From Bradyrhizobium elkanii WSM2783 (GTDB lineage Bacteria > Pseudomonadota > Alphaproteobacteria > Rhizobiales > Xanthobacteraceae), in assembly GCF_000472865.1 (NCBI RefSeq), contig NZ_AXAP01000008.1:120337-184336 (forward strand): DNA of 64,000 nucleotides, given 5' to 3'. Position 1 is the first letter of the stretch. The number at the start of each line of letters is the position of its first letter. Shown here one piece after another: positions 25,227 through 34,826 of this stretch. The notes under the pieces are model-generated. The model saw only the letters and a program-made list of their open reading frames with translations. It had not been told where the DNA came from and ran no database searches. The position numbers and the translations under genes are program-made.

Positions 25227-26317
25227 GCTCAATCTGGTCGGACCGGCCGTTCCTGGCTGTGTTGGCTGCAGTGCTTGCGGTAGCGCTGTCGCTGGTCACG
25301 TCCATTGCGGTTCCATTCGGCTTGTCCGCTTATCTCGCCAATGCCATCGGGCAACTCGCGGCCTTCGCGGTGCTGGCGCTGTCGCTCGATCTGATCTGGG
25401 GCTATCTCGGTATCCTCTCGCTCGGACACGGGCTGTTCTTCGGCATCGGCGGTTATGTCGTCGCGATGTATCTCCTCAAGCATTCATTCGAGGTCACCGG
25501 CAAGGTGCCGGACTTCATGCAGTTCATGGGCTGGACGGCGTTCCCGTTCTATTGGGCGGGCTTTGGCTACTTTGTCTATGCTGCGCTTGTCGCTGTTGCC
25601 GTGACTCTCCTGATCTCCGGCGTGTTCGGCTACGTGTCGTTCCGCTCCCGGGTTGGCGGTGTCTATTTCGCGATCATCACCCAGGCGCTGGTCTATGTCG
25701 CGATGCTGCTGATGTTCCGCAACGATACTGGCTTCGGCGGCAACAATGGCATGACCGGGTTCGCCGTCATCTTCGGTTGGCCGATCGGCTCGCGCGGCGT
25801 CGTCATCTCGATCGCGGCGATCTCGGTCGTTGTCCTTGCCTTGACGATGCTCGGCTGCCGCCTGCTGCTGCAGAGCCGCTTCGGCATGCTCATGATCGCG
25901 GCGCGGGACGACGAGGTGAGGCTGCGCACGCTCGGCTATGACACCTTATTGTTGAAGCTCGCCGTCTGGTGCCTATCGGCGCTGATTGCGGCACTCGCCG
26001 GCATGCTCTATGTGCCGCAGGTCGGCATCATCAATCCCCGGCTGCTCGCGCCCGATCTGTCGCTCGAAATCGCGGTCTGGGTCGCGATCGGCGGACGAGG
26101 GCACCTGATCGGCGCCGTCATCGGCGCGGTGCTGGTCAATGCGATCAAGTTCTGGCTGTCGGCTGCCGCGCCCGAGCTCTGGCCGTTCATCCTTTCGGGG
26201 CTCATCGTGCTCGTCGTGTTCGTATTCCCGAACGGGCTCGTCGATCTCGCCGGGTTCAGGCTTCATCGCCCGCTGATCTCACGGCTGTCTTCCGAACCGG
26301 CGGAGCTGAACCGGTGA
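25223..26317 (+). CDS. urtC: UrtC-type permease
   Basis: This 364-residue LivM-like membrane protein has the motif DLIWGYLGILSLGHGLFFGI typical of UrtC. The C-terminal part holds AVWVAIGGRGHLIGAVIGA. It pairs with UrtB to form the channel. The ATG at 25223 overlaps the urtB stop, and its own stop overlaps the GTG start of urtD, so translation is coupled along the operon. Confidence 0.93.
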   Translation: MSSIWSDRPFLAVLAAVLAVALSLVTSIAVPFGLSAYLANAIGQLAAFAVLALSLDLIWGYLGILSLGHGLFFGIGGYVVAMYLLKHSFEVTGKVPDFMQFMGWTAFPFYWAGFGYFVYAALVAVAVTLLISGVFGYVSFRSRVGGVYFAIITQALVYVAMLLMFRNDTGFGGNNGMTGFAVIFGWPIGSRGVVISIAAISVVVLALTMLGCRLLLQSRFGMLMIAARDDEVRLRTLGYDTLLLKLAVWCLSALIAALAGMLYVPQVGIINPRLLAPDLSLEIAVWVAIGGRGHLIGAVIGAVLVNAIKFWLSAAAPELWPFILSGLIVLVVFVFPNGLVDLAGFRLHRPLISRLSSEPAELNR

Positions 26318-27042
26318 GCGGGACCGCGCTGGTGATCGACGCGGTGACGGTCGAGTTCGGCAGCTTTCGTGCCATCGATACGCTGTCGCTGGCGATCGAT
26401 TTCGGCGAGGTCCGGGCGGTGATCGGGCCGAACGGCGCGGGCAAAACGACGTTGCTGGACGTGATCTCCGGCATCACGCAACCCAAGAAGGGCCGGGTGA
26501 TCTTTGGCGACGCCACCGATGTGCTGCGCGCCGGTGAATCCCAGATCGCCCGTGCGGGCATCCGGCGGAAATTCCAGAAGCCGAGCATCTTCGAGGGCCT
26601 GAACGTACGCCAGCACATCGAGATCGGTGCGCAGGGCGGCCTGAAATGGTCTCTCTCGAGAGCCGAACTCGATCAACGCGTCGCAGAGGTTCTGGATGCT
26701 GTCGGCCTGTTGGCCCTGGCCAATCGCTCCGCATCCGAACTCGCACATGGACAGAAGCAGTGGCTGGAGATCGGCATGGTCCTGGCGTCAAACCCGTCCG
26801 TGCTGATGCTGGACGAGCCGGTCGCAGGCTTGACAGACGAAGAGACCGAACGCACGGCCGCTCTCGTGCGAAGTCTCAAGCGCGCCGATCGTGCCATCGT
26901 CGTGGTCGAGCACGACATGGATTTCGTCGAGCAGATCGCCGATCGCGTCACGGTCCTGCACGAAGGAAAGACGTTGTTCGAGGGCTCGATGGCGAATGCA
27001 AGGGCGGACGCGCGCGTCATCGACGTCTATCTGGGACGATAG
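26314..27042 (+). CDS. urtD: UrtD-type ABC ATPase
   Basis: This 242-residue ATPase starts at a GTG overlapping the urtC stop by four bases. It shows GPNGAGKTTLLDVISG, the UrtD-specific signature LAHGQKQWLEIGMVLASNP in place of LSGGQ, LMLDEPVAGLTDEE and the switch VVEHDMDFVEQ. It energises the importer together with UrtE, whose gene starts two bases after its stop. Confidence 0.93.
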   Translation: MSGTALVIDAVTVEFGSFRAIDTLSLAIDFGEVRAVIGPNGAGKTTLLDVISGITQPKKGRVIFGDATDVLRAGESQIARAGIRRKFQKPSIFEGLNVRQHIEIGAQGGLKWSLSRAELDQRVAEVLDAVGLLALANRSASELAHGQKQWLEIGMVLASNPSVLMLDEPVAGLTDEETERTAALVRSLKRADRAIVVVEHDMDFVEQIADRVTVLHEGKTLFEGSMANARADARVIDVYLGR

Positions 27043-27044
27043 GC

Positions 27045-27737
27045 ATGCGCTTCCGCGTCGAGAACCTCGATCAGCATTACGGCAGCGCGCAGGTTCTGCG
27101 CAAGGTGGGCTTCGAGATCATGCCCGGCGAGTGTCTTGCCGTGCTCGGTCGCAACGGCGCGGGAAAGACCACACTGCTGAAATGCCTGATGGGCGTTCTG
27201 CCGGCGTCACGAGGCCGCGTGCTGGTCGACGACACTGAGATATCGGACTGGTCGTCGCATCGGCGCTCGGCCGCCGGACTGGCCTACGTGCCGCAAGGCC
27301 GCGAGATCTTCTCCGAGCTCACGGTCGGCGAGAACATCGAGGCTGCGGCCCGTGCGCACGGCACGTTCGGAACGGATGTCGTGGACGAAACTGTCGCGCT
27401 GTTTCCCGTGCTCAGTCAGATGTGGCGACGCGCCGGCGGCGCGCTCTCCGGTGGACAGCAGCAGCAGCTTGCGATCGCCCGCGCGCTCGTCACGAGGCCT
27501 GGCCTTTTGATCCTCGACGAGCCGACCGAAGGGATCCAGCCCAATCTCGTGGCCGCGATCAAGGATGTGCTGGCCTCGTTCAAGGGCAGGATCTCGCTGC
27601 TTCTGGTCGAGCAATATCTCGACTTCGCCGTCAGCCTTGCCGACGCGTTCGTCGTGCTGTCGCGCGGCTCGGTAGTCGAAGCGGGCCGCATGGATCAGTC
27701 GAGCCGCGAGTTGTTAAGTCGCCACATCGCCATCTAA
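27045..27737 (+). CDS. urtE: UrtE-type ABC ATPase
   Basis: This 230-residue ATPase has GRNGAGKTTLLKCLMGVLP, the canonical signature LSGGQQQQLAIARALVTRP, LLILDEPTEGIQPN and LLVEQYLDFA. It completes the five-part UrtABCDE importer. The formamidase gene follows after 23 bases, within the same transcript. Confidence 0.93.
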   Translation: MRFRVENLDQHYGSAQVLRKVGFEIMPGECLAVLGRNGAGKTTLLKCLMGVLPASRGRVLVDDTEISDWSSHRRSAAGLAYVPQGREIFSELTVGENIEAAARAHGTFGTDVVDETVALFPVLSQMWRRAGGALSGGQQQQLAIARALVTRPGLLILDEPTEGIQPNLVAAIKDVLASFKGRISLLLVEQYLDFAVSLADAFVVLSRGSVVEAGRMDQSSRELLSRHIAI

Positions 27738-27760
27738 CATCACAACAAGAAAGCAAGCCC

Positions 27761-28699
27761 ATGTCGCGCCGTCATGAAATTTCCTCCGCACCCGAGAACA
27801 TGGTCTGGGGCTATCTCGACAGCACCACGCCGCCGGTTCTGGAGGTCGCGTCCGGCGACACTGTCACGCTGCATTCCTTCCCCGCCGGTGGAAAGGAGTG
27901 CCTGCCGGAGGATCGCAGCATCGTGCCGGCCGACTATCTGCTGGCGCTGGACACGCTGGCTCAGGGACCCGGCCCGCATTTCATCACAGGCCCGGTGTAC
28001 GTGAAGGGTGCGAGGCCCGGCGATGTCCTCCAGGTCGACATTCTCAGCGTGAAGGTGCGGCAGGACTGGGGCTTCGTGTCGATCTTGCCGCTGCTGGGTA
28101 CCTTGCCGGACGAGTTCACGGAATACGAAACGATTCATCCGAAGGTCGATCATGAACGCAATGTCTGCGTGATGCCCTGGGGTCTCGAGATCCCGCTTGA
28201 CCCGTTCTTCGGCATCATTGCCACCGCGCCGCCGGCGGCCTGGGGCCGTTGCGGCTCGCCGGTACCGCGCAGCTTCGGTGGCAACATGGACAATAAGGAG
28301 CTTCGTCCCGGCACGACGCTCTATCTGCCGGTCTACAATGAAGGCGCGCTGTTCTTCGCCGGCGACGGACATGGCGTGCAGGGCGATGGCGAGGTCTGCA
28401 TTACCGCGCTCGAAACTGGCGTGACCGGCACGTTCCGCCTGACGGTGCGTAAGGACATGGAGCTGTCATGGCCGTTTGCCGAGAGTTCGACGCATCTGAT
28501 GTCGATCGGCCTCGATGAGGATCTCGACGATGCCGCGAAGCACGCGGTGCGCGAGATGGTCAAGCATATCTGCGCGCGCACCAACCTGTCTCGCAACCAG
28601 GCCTATATGCTCTGCTCGCTTGCCGGAAATCTGCGGGTCACCCAGCTCGTCGACGGCAACAAGGGCATCCATATGCTGTTGCCGAAATCCTATCTGTGA
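27761..28699 (+). CDS. acetamidase/formamidase family enzyme
   Basis: This 312-residue enzyme belongs to the acetamidase/formamidase (FmdA/AmdA) family. These metal-dependent amide hydrolases release ammonia from formamide or acetamide. Family stretches include VEVASGDTVTLHSFPAGGKE, ITGPVYVKGARPGDVLQVDI and GDGHGVQGDGEVCITALET. It is shorter than the classical FmdA of about 400 residues but matches the compact form. I chose the ATG at 27761. It follows the Urt-type importer in the same operon, as fmd genes do in Methylophilus, which supports amide uptake and cleavage for nitrogen supply. Confidence 0.9.
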   Translation: MSRRHEISSAPENMVWGYLDSTTPPVLEVASGDTVTLHSFPAGGKECLPEDRSIVPADYLLALDTLAQGPGPHFITGPVYVKGARPGDVLQVDILSVKVRQDWGFVSILPLLGTLPDEFTEYETIHPKVDHERNVCVMPWGLEIPLDPFFGIIATAPPAAWGRCGSPVPRSFGGNMDNKELRPGTTLYLPVYNEGALFFAGDGHGVQGDGEVCITALETGVTGTFRLTVRKDMELSWPFAESSTHLMSIGLDEDLDDAAKHAVREMVKHICARTNLSRNQAYMLCSLAGNLRVTQLVDGNKGIHMLLPKSYL

Positions 28700-28970
28700 G
28701 CGCCAGCGCGGCCTCGTGCCGAATGACGGAGATGCAACGGAGCCGAACCATGTGCCGCTTCTCGATTGAGGTCGTGGCAATCAACGGCTCGCCGTACGGC
28801 CGCGCAGGTGAAACGTTCCTGGCGGACAGTCCCATTGTGGAGGGAGTTGAATTCTTGTCCTTCGAGTCGCCCCCCGCTACACAGGCAGCGATTTCCTACG
28901 TCAACCGACGATTTCCTGCAGGTTGGTACTGCAGATGGTGAAGGTGAGGTCGATCTCCCGATCGCGATGA

Positions 28971-30122
28971 TCAGCGCCGTCCGGTCAGGCGGCCCTTCAG
29001 GATGGCCCACGCCAGGGACCAGAAGCTGATTGGCTTGAATAGGTCCGACGAAGCCGTTTCGCCCTTCAGTGAGCGTTCGAGATTGGCCGTGAAGTCAGAC
29101 GTCAGGCGCTGCACAACGTCCTGCACCAGACCCGCGCGATTGAACTGCGCCAGCCGGCCGCTCAAACGCCATGACAAAGTGACGGCCAGGGTGCTCGCGG
29201 CAGCCGGATCGGCGTCGCCAGGCAACACGTGCCATTCGACTTCGCCCTCGGCGCTCGATCCAGATCCAGTGTCGCGTCCGCGACCGGTCATGCGGCCCTG
29301 ACGGGCCGTCGCATCCAGGGTAACATTGCCGTCGCCCTTGAACGCAACTTTCATCGGCCCCAGCGCCATGTGCATGCGGCCTTCGATGTGGTCGCCGTCA
29401 ATGGTCGTGATTTCCGCGCCGGGCAGGCAGGTTGCGACCTGTTTCAGATCAGTGAGCTTCGTCCATACTTCGGCCGGTGACGAGGCGATCTGAAGCCGCT
29501 GTTGGATCGAGGTCCATCCTTGCCGTGACGGCGTGGCCGCGACACTTGCGGAAGCAGGTCTCTTGGCTGGTGAAATAGCCTGCTCCACGAATTCGGCCGC
29601 TGGCGCGGCGGTTCGGACCGCGGTGGCTACGGCGGGAGCGACAGTTGCGGCCGGCTGCTTGCCTGCGCTGACCTCTAGGATCGCCTCGACGATGCCGACA
29701 TAGCCGGTACAGCGGCACAGATTGCCCGAGAGTTCCTCGCGGATGCGCGCCGGCGTAACCTCGCCAAGGCGAACCACGATATCACGTGCCGTGATCAGCA
29801 TGCCGGGCGTGCAGAAGCCGCATTGCAGGCCGTGATGCCTGGTGAACGCGGCACGCAGCTCACCCATGAGCGGATCGTTGTCGAATCCCTCGATCGTCGT
29901 CACCGAGGCGCCATCGGCGTCTCCGGCATAGCTGATGCAAGAGCGCTGCGGCTTGCCGTCGACAACCACTGTGCAGGCACCGCAGACGCCCTGTTCGCAA
30001 CCGGCATGCGCGCCGGTCAGGTTGAGATCTTCGCGCAGCAATTCTAGCAATTGCGTGCGCGGCTCCGCGCTGGTGCGCACCGATCGGCCATTCACCGAAA
30101 GCGAGATATCGATCGCTAGCAT
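28971..30122 (-). CDS. CoxS-CoxG fusion: 2Fe-2S subunit joined to an SRPBCC domain
   Basis: This 383-residue protein begins as a complete 2Fe-2S hydroxylase subunit (residues 1 to about 160, with CEQGVCGACTV, CGFCTPGM and CRCTGYVGI). An alanine- and proline-rich linker follows. From about residue 205 there is a CoxG-type SRPBCC domain (SSPAEVWTKLTDLKQVATCL, LPGAEITTIDGDHIEGRMHM). A hydrophobic tail (FWSLAWAILKG) may anchor it to the membrane. In CO-oxidising bacteria CoxG is separate and is thought to recruit the enzyme to the membrane. The ATG at 30122 lies one base after the stop of the FAD subunit gene. The frame is continuous. Confidence 0.92.
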   Translation of the reverse strand: MLAIDISLSVNGRSVRTSAEPRTQLLELLREDLNLTGAHAGCEQGVCGACTVVVDGKPQRSCISYAGDADGASVTTIEGFDNDPLMGELRAAFTRHHGLQCGFCTPGMLITARDIVVRLGEVTPARIREELSGNLCRCTGYVGIVEAILEVSAGKQPAATVAPAVATAVRTAAPAAEFVEQAISPAKRPASASVAATPSRQGWTSIQQRLQIASSPAEVWTKLTDLKQVATCLPGAEITTIDGDHIEGRMHMALGPMKVAFKGDGNVTLDATARQGRMTGRGRDTGSGSSAEGEVEWHVLPGDADPAAASTLAVTLSWRLSGRLAQFNRAGLVQDVVQRLTSDFTANLERSLKGETASSDLFKPISFWSLAWAILKGRLTGRR

Positions 30123-30123
30123 G

Positions 30124-30963
30124 TCAGGATCTCCGCGGATCGTTGAGCTGCGCCAGGCTACGCTCCACAGCCACGGCGAGTTGCTGCCGATGTGCGACGT
30201 CGAGCGTAGCGAGCATGTCCTCGATCTCGTCGCGGACAAGGGCGGTGGCCTTGTCCGTGCCGTCCTGCTGTAACGCTGCGGCCGTGCGCGACAACAGCAG
30301 CGGGCGGCCATTCAGGGCACCAGCGACGACGCGGCAGATGTCCAGCCTCGGGTCGACGACGCATGCGCCGATCGCCTTGGCGAACTCGCCGGTCTTGCGG
30401 CAGACCTTGTAATAGCCCCAACGCATATCGGGGGAGAATCGCGGGATCTGCACGGCGCACAGGATGTCCTCCGCCGCAAGTTGCGGCGTGAATGCGCCAC
30501 GCAGGAAGTCGTGCGCTACGACGGATCGCGCTGGGGCTATGGCGCTGCGGATTTCGATGATGGCTCCGATCGCGGCCATCGTGGACACCCAGTCCGCTGC
30601 TGGATCGGCGTGCGAAAGGCTGCCGCCCACTGTGCCGCGATTGCGCACCGCGCGATAGGCGATGCCGCGGGCGACGAAAGGCAGAAGCCCGCGCGTCGGG
30701 TCTTCGAGCGTGCCGTCTTCGATCTCGGCATGCGTCCAGGTCGCGCCGAGCGAGAACATGCGGCTGTCCGCCTCGATCGCGCGCAATTGCGGGATGTGTC
30801 TGATATCGATGAGTTTGGCCGGGCGCGCGAGGCGCAGATTTAGCATGGGCCCAAGCGACTGGCCGCCGGCGAACACCTTGACCTGTCCATCGCCGGCGGC
30901 GAGCCACTCGAGCGCGTCGTCGAGCGTCCGCGCCCGCTCGTAATCCAGAACCGCCGGTTTCAT
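30124..30963 (-). CDS. molybdenum hydroxylase FAD-binding subunit (CoxM type)
   Basis: This 279-residue flavin subunit shows FAGGQSLGPMLNLRLARPAK and the second FAD segment RNRGTVGGSLSHADPAADW. It overlaps the large-subunit gene upstream by four bases and is followed by the CoxS-CoxG fusion, giving the order L-M-S(G). It carries electrons from the iron-sulfur subunit. This is the second molybdenum hydroxylase of the window and differs in gene order from the one at 1.0-5.5 kb. Confidence 0.93.
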   Translation of the reverse strand: MKPAVLDYERARTLDDALEWLAAGDGQVKVFAGGQSLGPMLNLRLARPAKLIDIRHIPQLRAIEADSRMFSLGATWTHAEIEDGTLEDPTRGLLPFVARGIAYRAVRNRGTVGGSLSHADPAADWVSTMAAIGAIIEIRSAIAPARSVVAHDFLRGAFTPQLAAEDILCAVQIPRFSPDMRWGYYKVCRKTGEFAKAIGACVVDPRLDICRVVAGALNGRPLLLSRTAAALQQDGTDKATALVRDEIEDMLATLDVAHRQQLAVAVERSLAQLNDPRRS

Positions 30964-33329
30964 GCCGCATCCCTGGTGTTGGCGCGTCCGCCTTTCGCGA
31001 TGGCGGCAAGAATGCGCTCCGGCGTCGCCGGGATGTCGCGCAGCACGGCATTCAGCGGCGAAAGCGCATCGTTAATGGCGTTGACGATCGCTGCTGACGG
31101 CGCGATCGCGCCGCCTTCGCCGACGCCCTTGATGCCATGCGCGGAATAGGGCGACAGTGTTTCCATATGATGGATGCGGAAACGCGGCAGTTCGGTCGGC
31201 CCCGGCAACAGGTAATCAATCAAGGTCGAGGCCAGCGGCTGGCCATTGTCGTCATAGGGGCTCTCCTCAAACAGCGCCGTCCCTACGCCCTGCGCCGCAC
31301 CGCCGAAGGTTTGTCCCTCGACGATCATCGGGTTCACCATGCGTCCGCAATCCTCGACGATGGCGTAGTCGAGGATTTCCACGAGACCGGTCCTGGCGTC
31401 CACGGCGACATAGGCGGCGTGGCTCGCATAGGAGAAGACGCCGCTGTCGACCTCGGGCTTGTAAGCGGCCGTCGCTTCCAGGCCGGCGCGGTCGACATCG
31501 TCAGGCAATTCGTCGGGGCGGATGTACCAGGCGCGGCCAACGTCCGCATAGGAGACATTCGCGGCGCCGCCGAAAATACGGCCCTCGCGGAAAGTGATAT
31601 CGTCCGGCTTGACCTGCAGCAGATGCGCCGCGATGGCTTTGATGCGGCCGGCAACGATGTCCGCCGCGCGTGACACCGCGCCGCCAGTCATCACGATACC
31701 GCGCGAGGCATAGGCGCCCGTGGAGAAAGGCGTGGTCGCGGTGTCGCCCAGCGTAACCCGGATATCCTTCAGCGGAACGCGCGTCATTTCGTGCGCGACC
31801 TGCGCCAGCGTGGTCTCGAGCCCTTGTCCGATCGTGTGGATACCGGCCTTGACTTCGAGCGCGCCGTCGGGCGTGAGCTTGACATGGGCCTGATCGAAGC
31901 CCGGCACCAGCGGGAGCCCCCAGGCGGCAAACACCTTGGTTCCGTGCGCAGATTGTTCTGTATAGGTCGCAAAGCCGATCCCGAGATAACGGCCTTTGTC
32001 GTCGCGTGCAGGCAGCTTGCGCCGCGCGTCGAAATCGATCATGCGTTTTACTTCCAGAAGCGAAGCCGGGTAGTCGCCGCTGTCGTAATGCTTGTTGGTG
32101 ATGTTGGTGTAGGGCATCGCCGCGGCCGCGACGAGATTTTCCATGCGCACTTCCCACGCCTCGCGTCCAACCGCCTTCGCGATGGCATCGATGGTCAGTT
32201 CGATCGCGAAGCAGACGCCCGGTCGCGCCACGCCTCGGTATGGAGCGAAAGGCGGCTTGTTGGTTGCGACCGAATAGGTTTTGCAGCGATAGGATTTGAG
32301 ATCGTAAGGGCCCGGCAGGTTTCCGCCAGCCTGCGCGGCTTCGAGACAGGCCGAGAATGGCCATACCGAATAGGCGCCGCAATCGACCGACACTTCGGCG
32401 TCGAGACCGAGCAGCCGTCCGCGCGCGTCGGCATAGGCCTTCAATTTGTATTCGTGCTGGCGCGCGTTTGCGCCGGCGGTCAGATGCTCGCGGCGGTCCT
32501 CGATCCAGCGGAATGGCTGCTTCTGCGTCAGCGCCAGCCAGGCCACCGCGATCTCCTCCGGCATCAGCATGCATTTGTAGCCGAAGCCGCCGCCGACATC
32601 GGGCGGCGCCACGCGCACGATCGCCTGCGGAATGCCGAGACATTCGGCCAGACCGATGCGGATCAGATGCGGCACCTGCGTGGAGGTATGCACGACAAGC
32701 TGCCCAGCGCGATGGTCCCACCACGCAACAAGGCCCTTGCCTTCCATCGGATGCATGACTTGCCGGGCGGTCGACAGTTCCAGCTCGACGCTAATCGGCG
32801 CCGTTCGGGCGATCCCGTCCATGTCGCGATCGAAGCTGGTTTCGAGGAAGAGATTATCGCCCCATTCGCGATGCAGCAGCGTCGCCTCGCGTTGGCGGCC
32901 GGCGGTGCTCGATGCAATCACAGGGATTGCATCGTAATCGACGTCGACGAGCTCGCAGAGATCCTCCGCCGCCGCCCGGTTGTCGGCCACGCACATCGCC
33001 ACGATCTCGCCGACAAAGCGTACGCGTCCGTTTGCCAGCGCGGGATAGTCGGAGACCTTGTAGCCGGGAATGGAGGAGCGGGTGGTGATCGGCGCGACTC
33101 CGGCGAGATCGCTGTGAAAGAAGACGCAATCCTCGGAGCCTTGCGGCTTGCTCTGTCGGGTGATGAGCGCGTGCGCCACCGGGCTGCGCAGGAACGCGAC
33201 TTCGCACATCCCCGGGATGCGAATGTCGGCGGTGAATTGGCCGCGGCCGTGTAGATGCCGGGCGTCTTCTTTCCGGGGCGCCCGGGCGCCGATGCCTTCG
33301 CCGTCGTTGTCGTGTGCCATCTGCGTCAT
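30960..33329 (-). CDS. molybdenum hydroxylase large (molybdopterin) subunit, CoxL type
   Basis: This 789-residue catalytic subunit begins with the family pattern RKEDARHLHGRGQFTADI. It carries the cofactor-domain segment PPDVGGGFGYKCMLMPEEIA, the pocket loop APYRGVARPG and the C-terminal glutamate motif GVGEGGAIAPSAA. The pocket loop differs from the form I CO dehydrogenase motif, so the substrate is organic. The context is an amidase, a TRAP importer and, farther away, a Rieske oxygenase, suggesting hydroxylation of an aromatic or heterocyclic acid. This is inference. Confidence 0.92.
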   Translation of the reverse strand: MTQMAHDNDGEGIGARAPRKEDARHLHGRGQFTADIRIPGMCEVAFLRSPVAHALITRQSKPQGSEDCVFFHSDLAGVAPITTRSSIPGYKVSDYPALANGRVRFVGEIVAMCVADNRAAAEDLCELVDVDYDAIPVIASSTAGRQREATLLHREWGDNLFLETSFDRDMDGIARTAPISVELELSTARQVMHPMEGKGLVAWWDHRAGQLVVHTSTQVPHLIRIGLAECLGIPQAIVRVAPPDVGGGFGYKCMLMPEEIAVAWLALTQKQPFRWIEDRREHLTAGANARQHEYKLKAYADARGRLLGLDAEVSVDCGAYSVWPFSACLEAAQAGGNLPGPYDLKSYRCKTYSVATNKPPFAPYRGVARPGVCFAIELTIDAIAKAVGREAWEVRMENLVAAAAMPYTNITNKHYDSGDYPASLLEVKRMIDFDARRKLPARDDKGRYLGIGFATYTEQSAHGTKVFAAWGLPLVPGFDQAHVKLTPDGALEVKAGIHTIGQGLETTLAQVAHEMTRVPLKDIRVTLGDTATTPFSTGAYASRGIVMTGGAVSRAADIVAGRIKAIAAHLLQVKPDDITFREGRIFGGAANVSYADVGRAWYIRPDELPDDVDRAGLEATAAYKPEVDSGVFSYASHAAYVAVDARTGLVEILDYAIVEDCGRMVNPMIVEGQTFGGAAQGVGTALFEESPYDDNGQPLASTLIDYLLPGPTELPRFRIHHMETLSPYSAHGIKGVGEGGAIAPSAAIVNAINDALSPLNAVLRDIPATPERILAAIAKGGRANTRDAA

Positions 33330-33361
33330 GCTCCCTGCGCTCGGTCCGACACCTTACCTCA

Positions 33362-34731
33362 TCACTGCGCGTCGAGAAGTTGCCAGGGGTGGTGCTGCTC
33401 ATGGAATGCGACGGCTCCGAGCAGTCTGGCCTCCTCATACCAAGGGGCGACGAGCTGGAACGCCAGCGGAACACCGCCGTCCGAGAGGCCGGCGGGCACG
33501 CTGATCGCGGGATGCCCGGTCAGATCGAACAGACTGAGATAGGGCGTCCATTCGCGCCGCATGTCGCCGACCACCTCCCCGTCGATGCTGATCGGATCGA
33601 GCGGCTTGTGCAGCGCATCGAGCGGCTCCCGGCTCATGACGGGTGTCAGCAGGAAGTCGAAGCCATCAAACAGCTTCTGCACATGCCGGAACAGCGCGGT
33701 ACGCTTGTTGAGCGCACCCTGAAGGTCCTGTCCGGAATAGGAAAGACCGACGCGCACGCCCTCGGCCAGGCTCGGTTCGATCTTATCCTCGACCTCGTCG
33801 ATGATCTTGCCAAGCCGCACCGCCCAGTTCGACTGCTGAAGGATGCGCCAGGTCGGTTCCGGATTGTCCATCGCCCATTCGATATCCGTAACGGAGGCGC
33901 CGTACCCCTCCAACGTCTTCGCAACACGCCGAATCGTCTCGGTCATCCCGCGGCTAACGCGCGCGTTACCGACCTGCATGATGAGGCCGATGCGCTTGCC
34001 GGTGAGGTTTGCTGCCTGCGTGCTGATCTGTGATGCGTCGAACCGCGGCAGGCCGAGCGAATGCGGATCGCTCGGCGCCGGGCCGGCCATGGTTTCGAGC
34101 GCGAGCGCCATATCCGCGACACTGCGCGTGATCATGCCGAGATGGATGAAGTTGGCAAACCCTTCCGGCACGAGATCGTGCGGGATACGGCCGAGCGTGG
34201 GTTTCAGTCCGAGCACGCCTGTGCAGGCGGCCGGCAGCCGCGTCGATGCGCCCGCGTCCGTGGTGAGCGCAAGGCGTACCAGGCCTGCGGCGACGGACAC
34301 CCCGCCGCCGCAGCTCGATCCTCCGCACGTCGCCGCCGGATTCCAGGGATTGATGGTGAGTCCGGTCAGGGGCGAGGAGCCCATCATGGTATGGGCGAAT
34401 TCGGTGGTGGTGCTCTTGCCGATGATGATTGCTCCGGCCTTGCGCAGCCGCGCGAATCCGCCGCGGCGGGAGCGGCGTCCTGCATCAGCCGCGAACCCCA
34501 GTTCGTCGGCAGGCCGCAGACATTCAGGATGTCCTTGACGCTGACCGGAACACCGGCGAGCGGTCCGGCGGCTGCCCCGCTCGCATCGAGGGTGCGCGCT
34601 GCGGCAAGCGCGCCGTCGCGGTCGATCCGGACAAAGGCGTTCAGTGTCGGCTGGCTCTGCTGGCAGCGCTTGACCGTGTCGGAGATCGCGTCCTCGATGC
34701 TGTGCTTTCCGGTGCGGAGATCGATCTGCAT
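33362..34731 (-). pseudogene. frameshifted amidase (amidase signature family)
   Basis: Two adjoining frames together make one amidase of about 456 residues. The first (34731 down to about 34460) has the catalytic lysine in GVPVSVKDILNVCGLPTNWG. It then leaves the family after MQDAAPAAAD. The second frame resumes as FARLRKAGAIIIGKSTTTEF and continues with GGSSCGGGVSVAAG (nucleophile serine) and TDAGASTRLPAACTG (cis-serine) to the stop at 33362. A single frameshift near 34460 splits the gene. It may be a recent mutation, a sequencing error or programmed shifting. No slippery run is obvious. It lies between the TRAP genes and coxL in the same direction. Confidence 0.82.
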
Positions 34732-34760
34732 GTGCCGTTGAAGTCAGTGGTTCTAAATGA

Positions 34761-34783
34761 GAGGTATACTGACGATATAACCC
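34761..34783. promoter_or_regulatory. TCAG-type operator motif, site 1
   Basis: On the minus strand this reads TATATCGTCAGTATACCTC, about 30 bases before the start of the amidase-cox unit. It shares the core TCAGTATA with the sites near 42590, 42713 and 43831. It probably controls the minus-strand amidase-cox transcript. Confidence 0.5.
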
Positions 34784-34826
34784 ATGCTGTCAAGCGGCCG
34801 CCATGCGGGAGAAGAGCGCAGCCACC

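Noticed and set aside
28696..28941. 81-codon plus-strand frame after the formamidase
   Set aside because: No family resemblance or convincing ribosome site; the 271-base gap to the cox genes shows nothing else I can support.
31791..33254. 487-codon open frame on the plus strand
   Set aside because: It is antisense to coxL; no motif or ribosome site was seen.
30960..33329. Form I carbon monoxide dehydrogenase
   Set aside because: The pocket loop reads APYRGVARPG, not the AYRCSFR signature, so CO oxidation of the form I type is unlikely.
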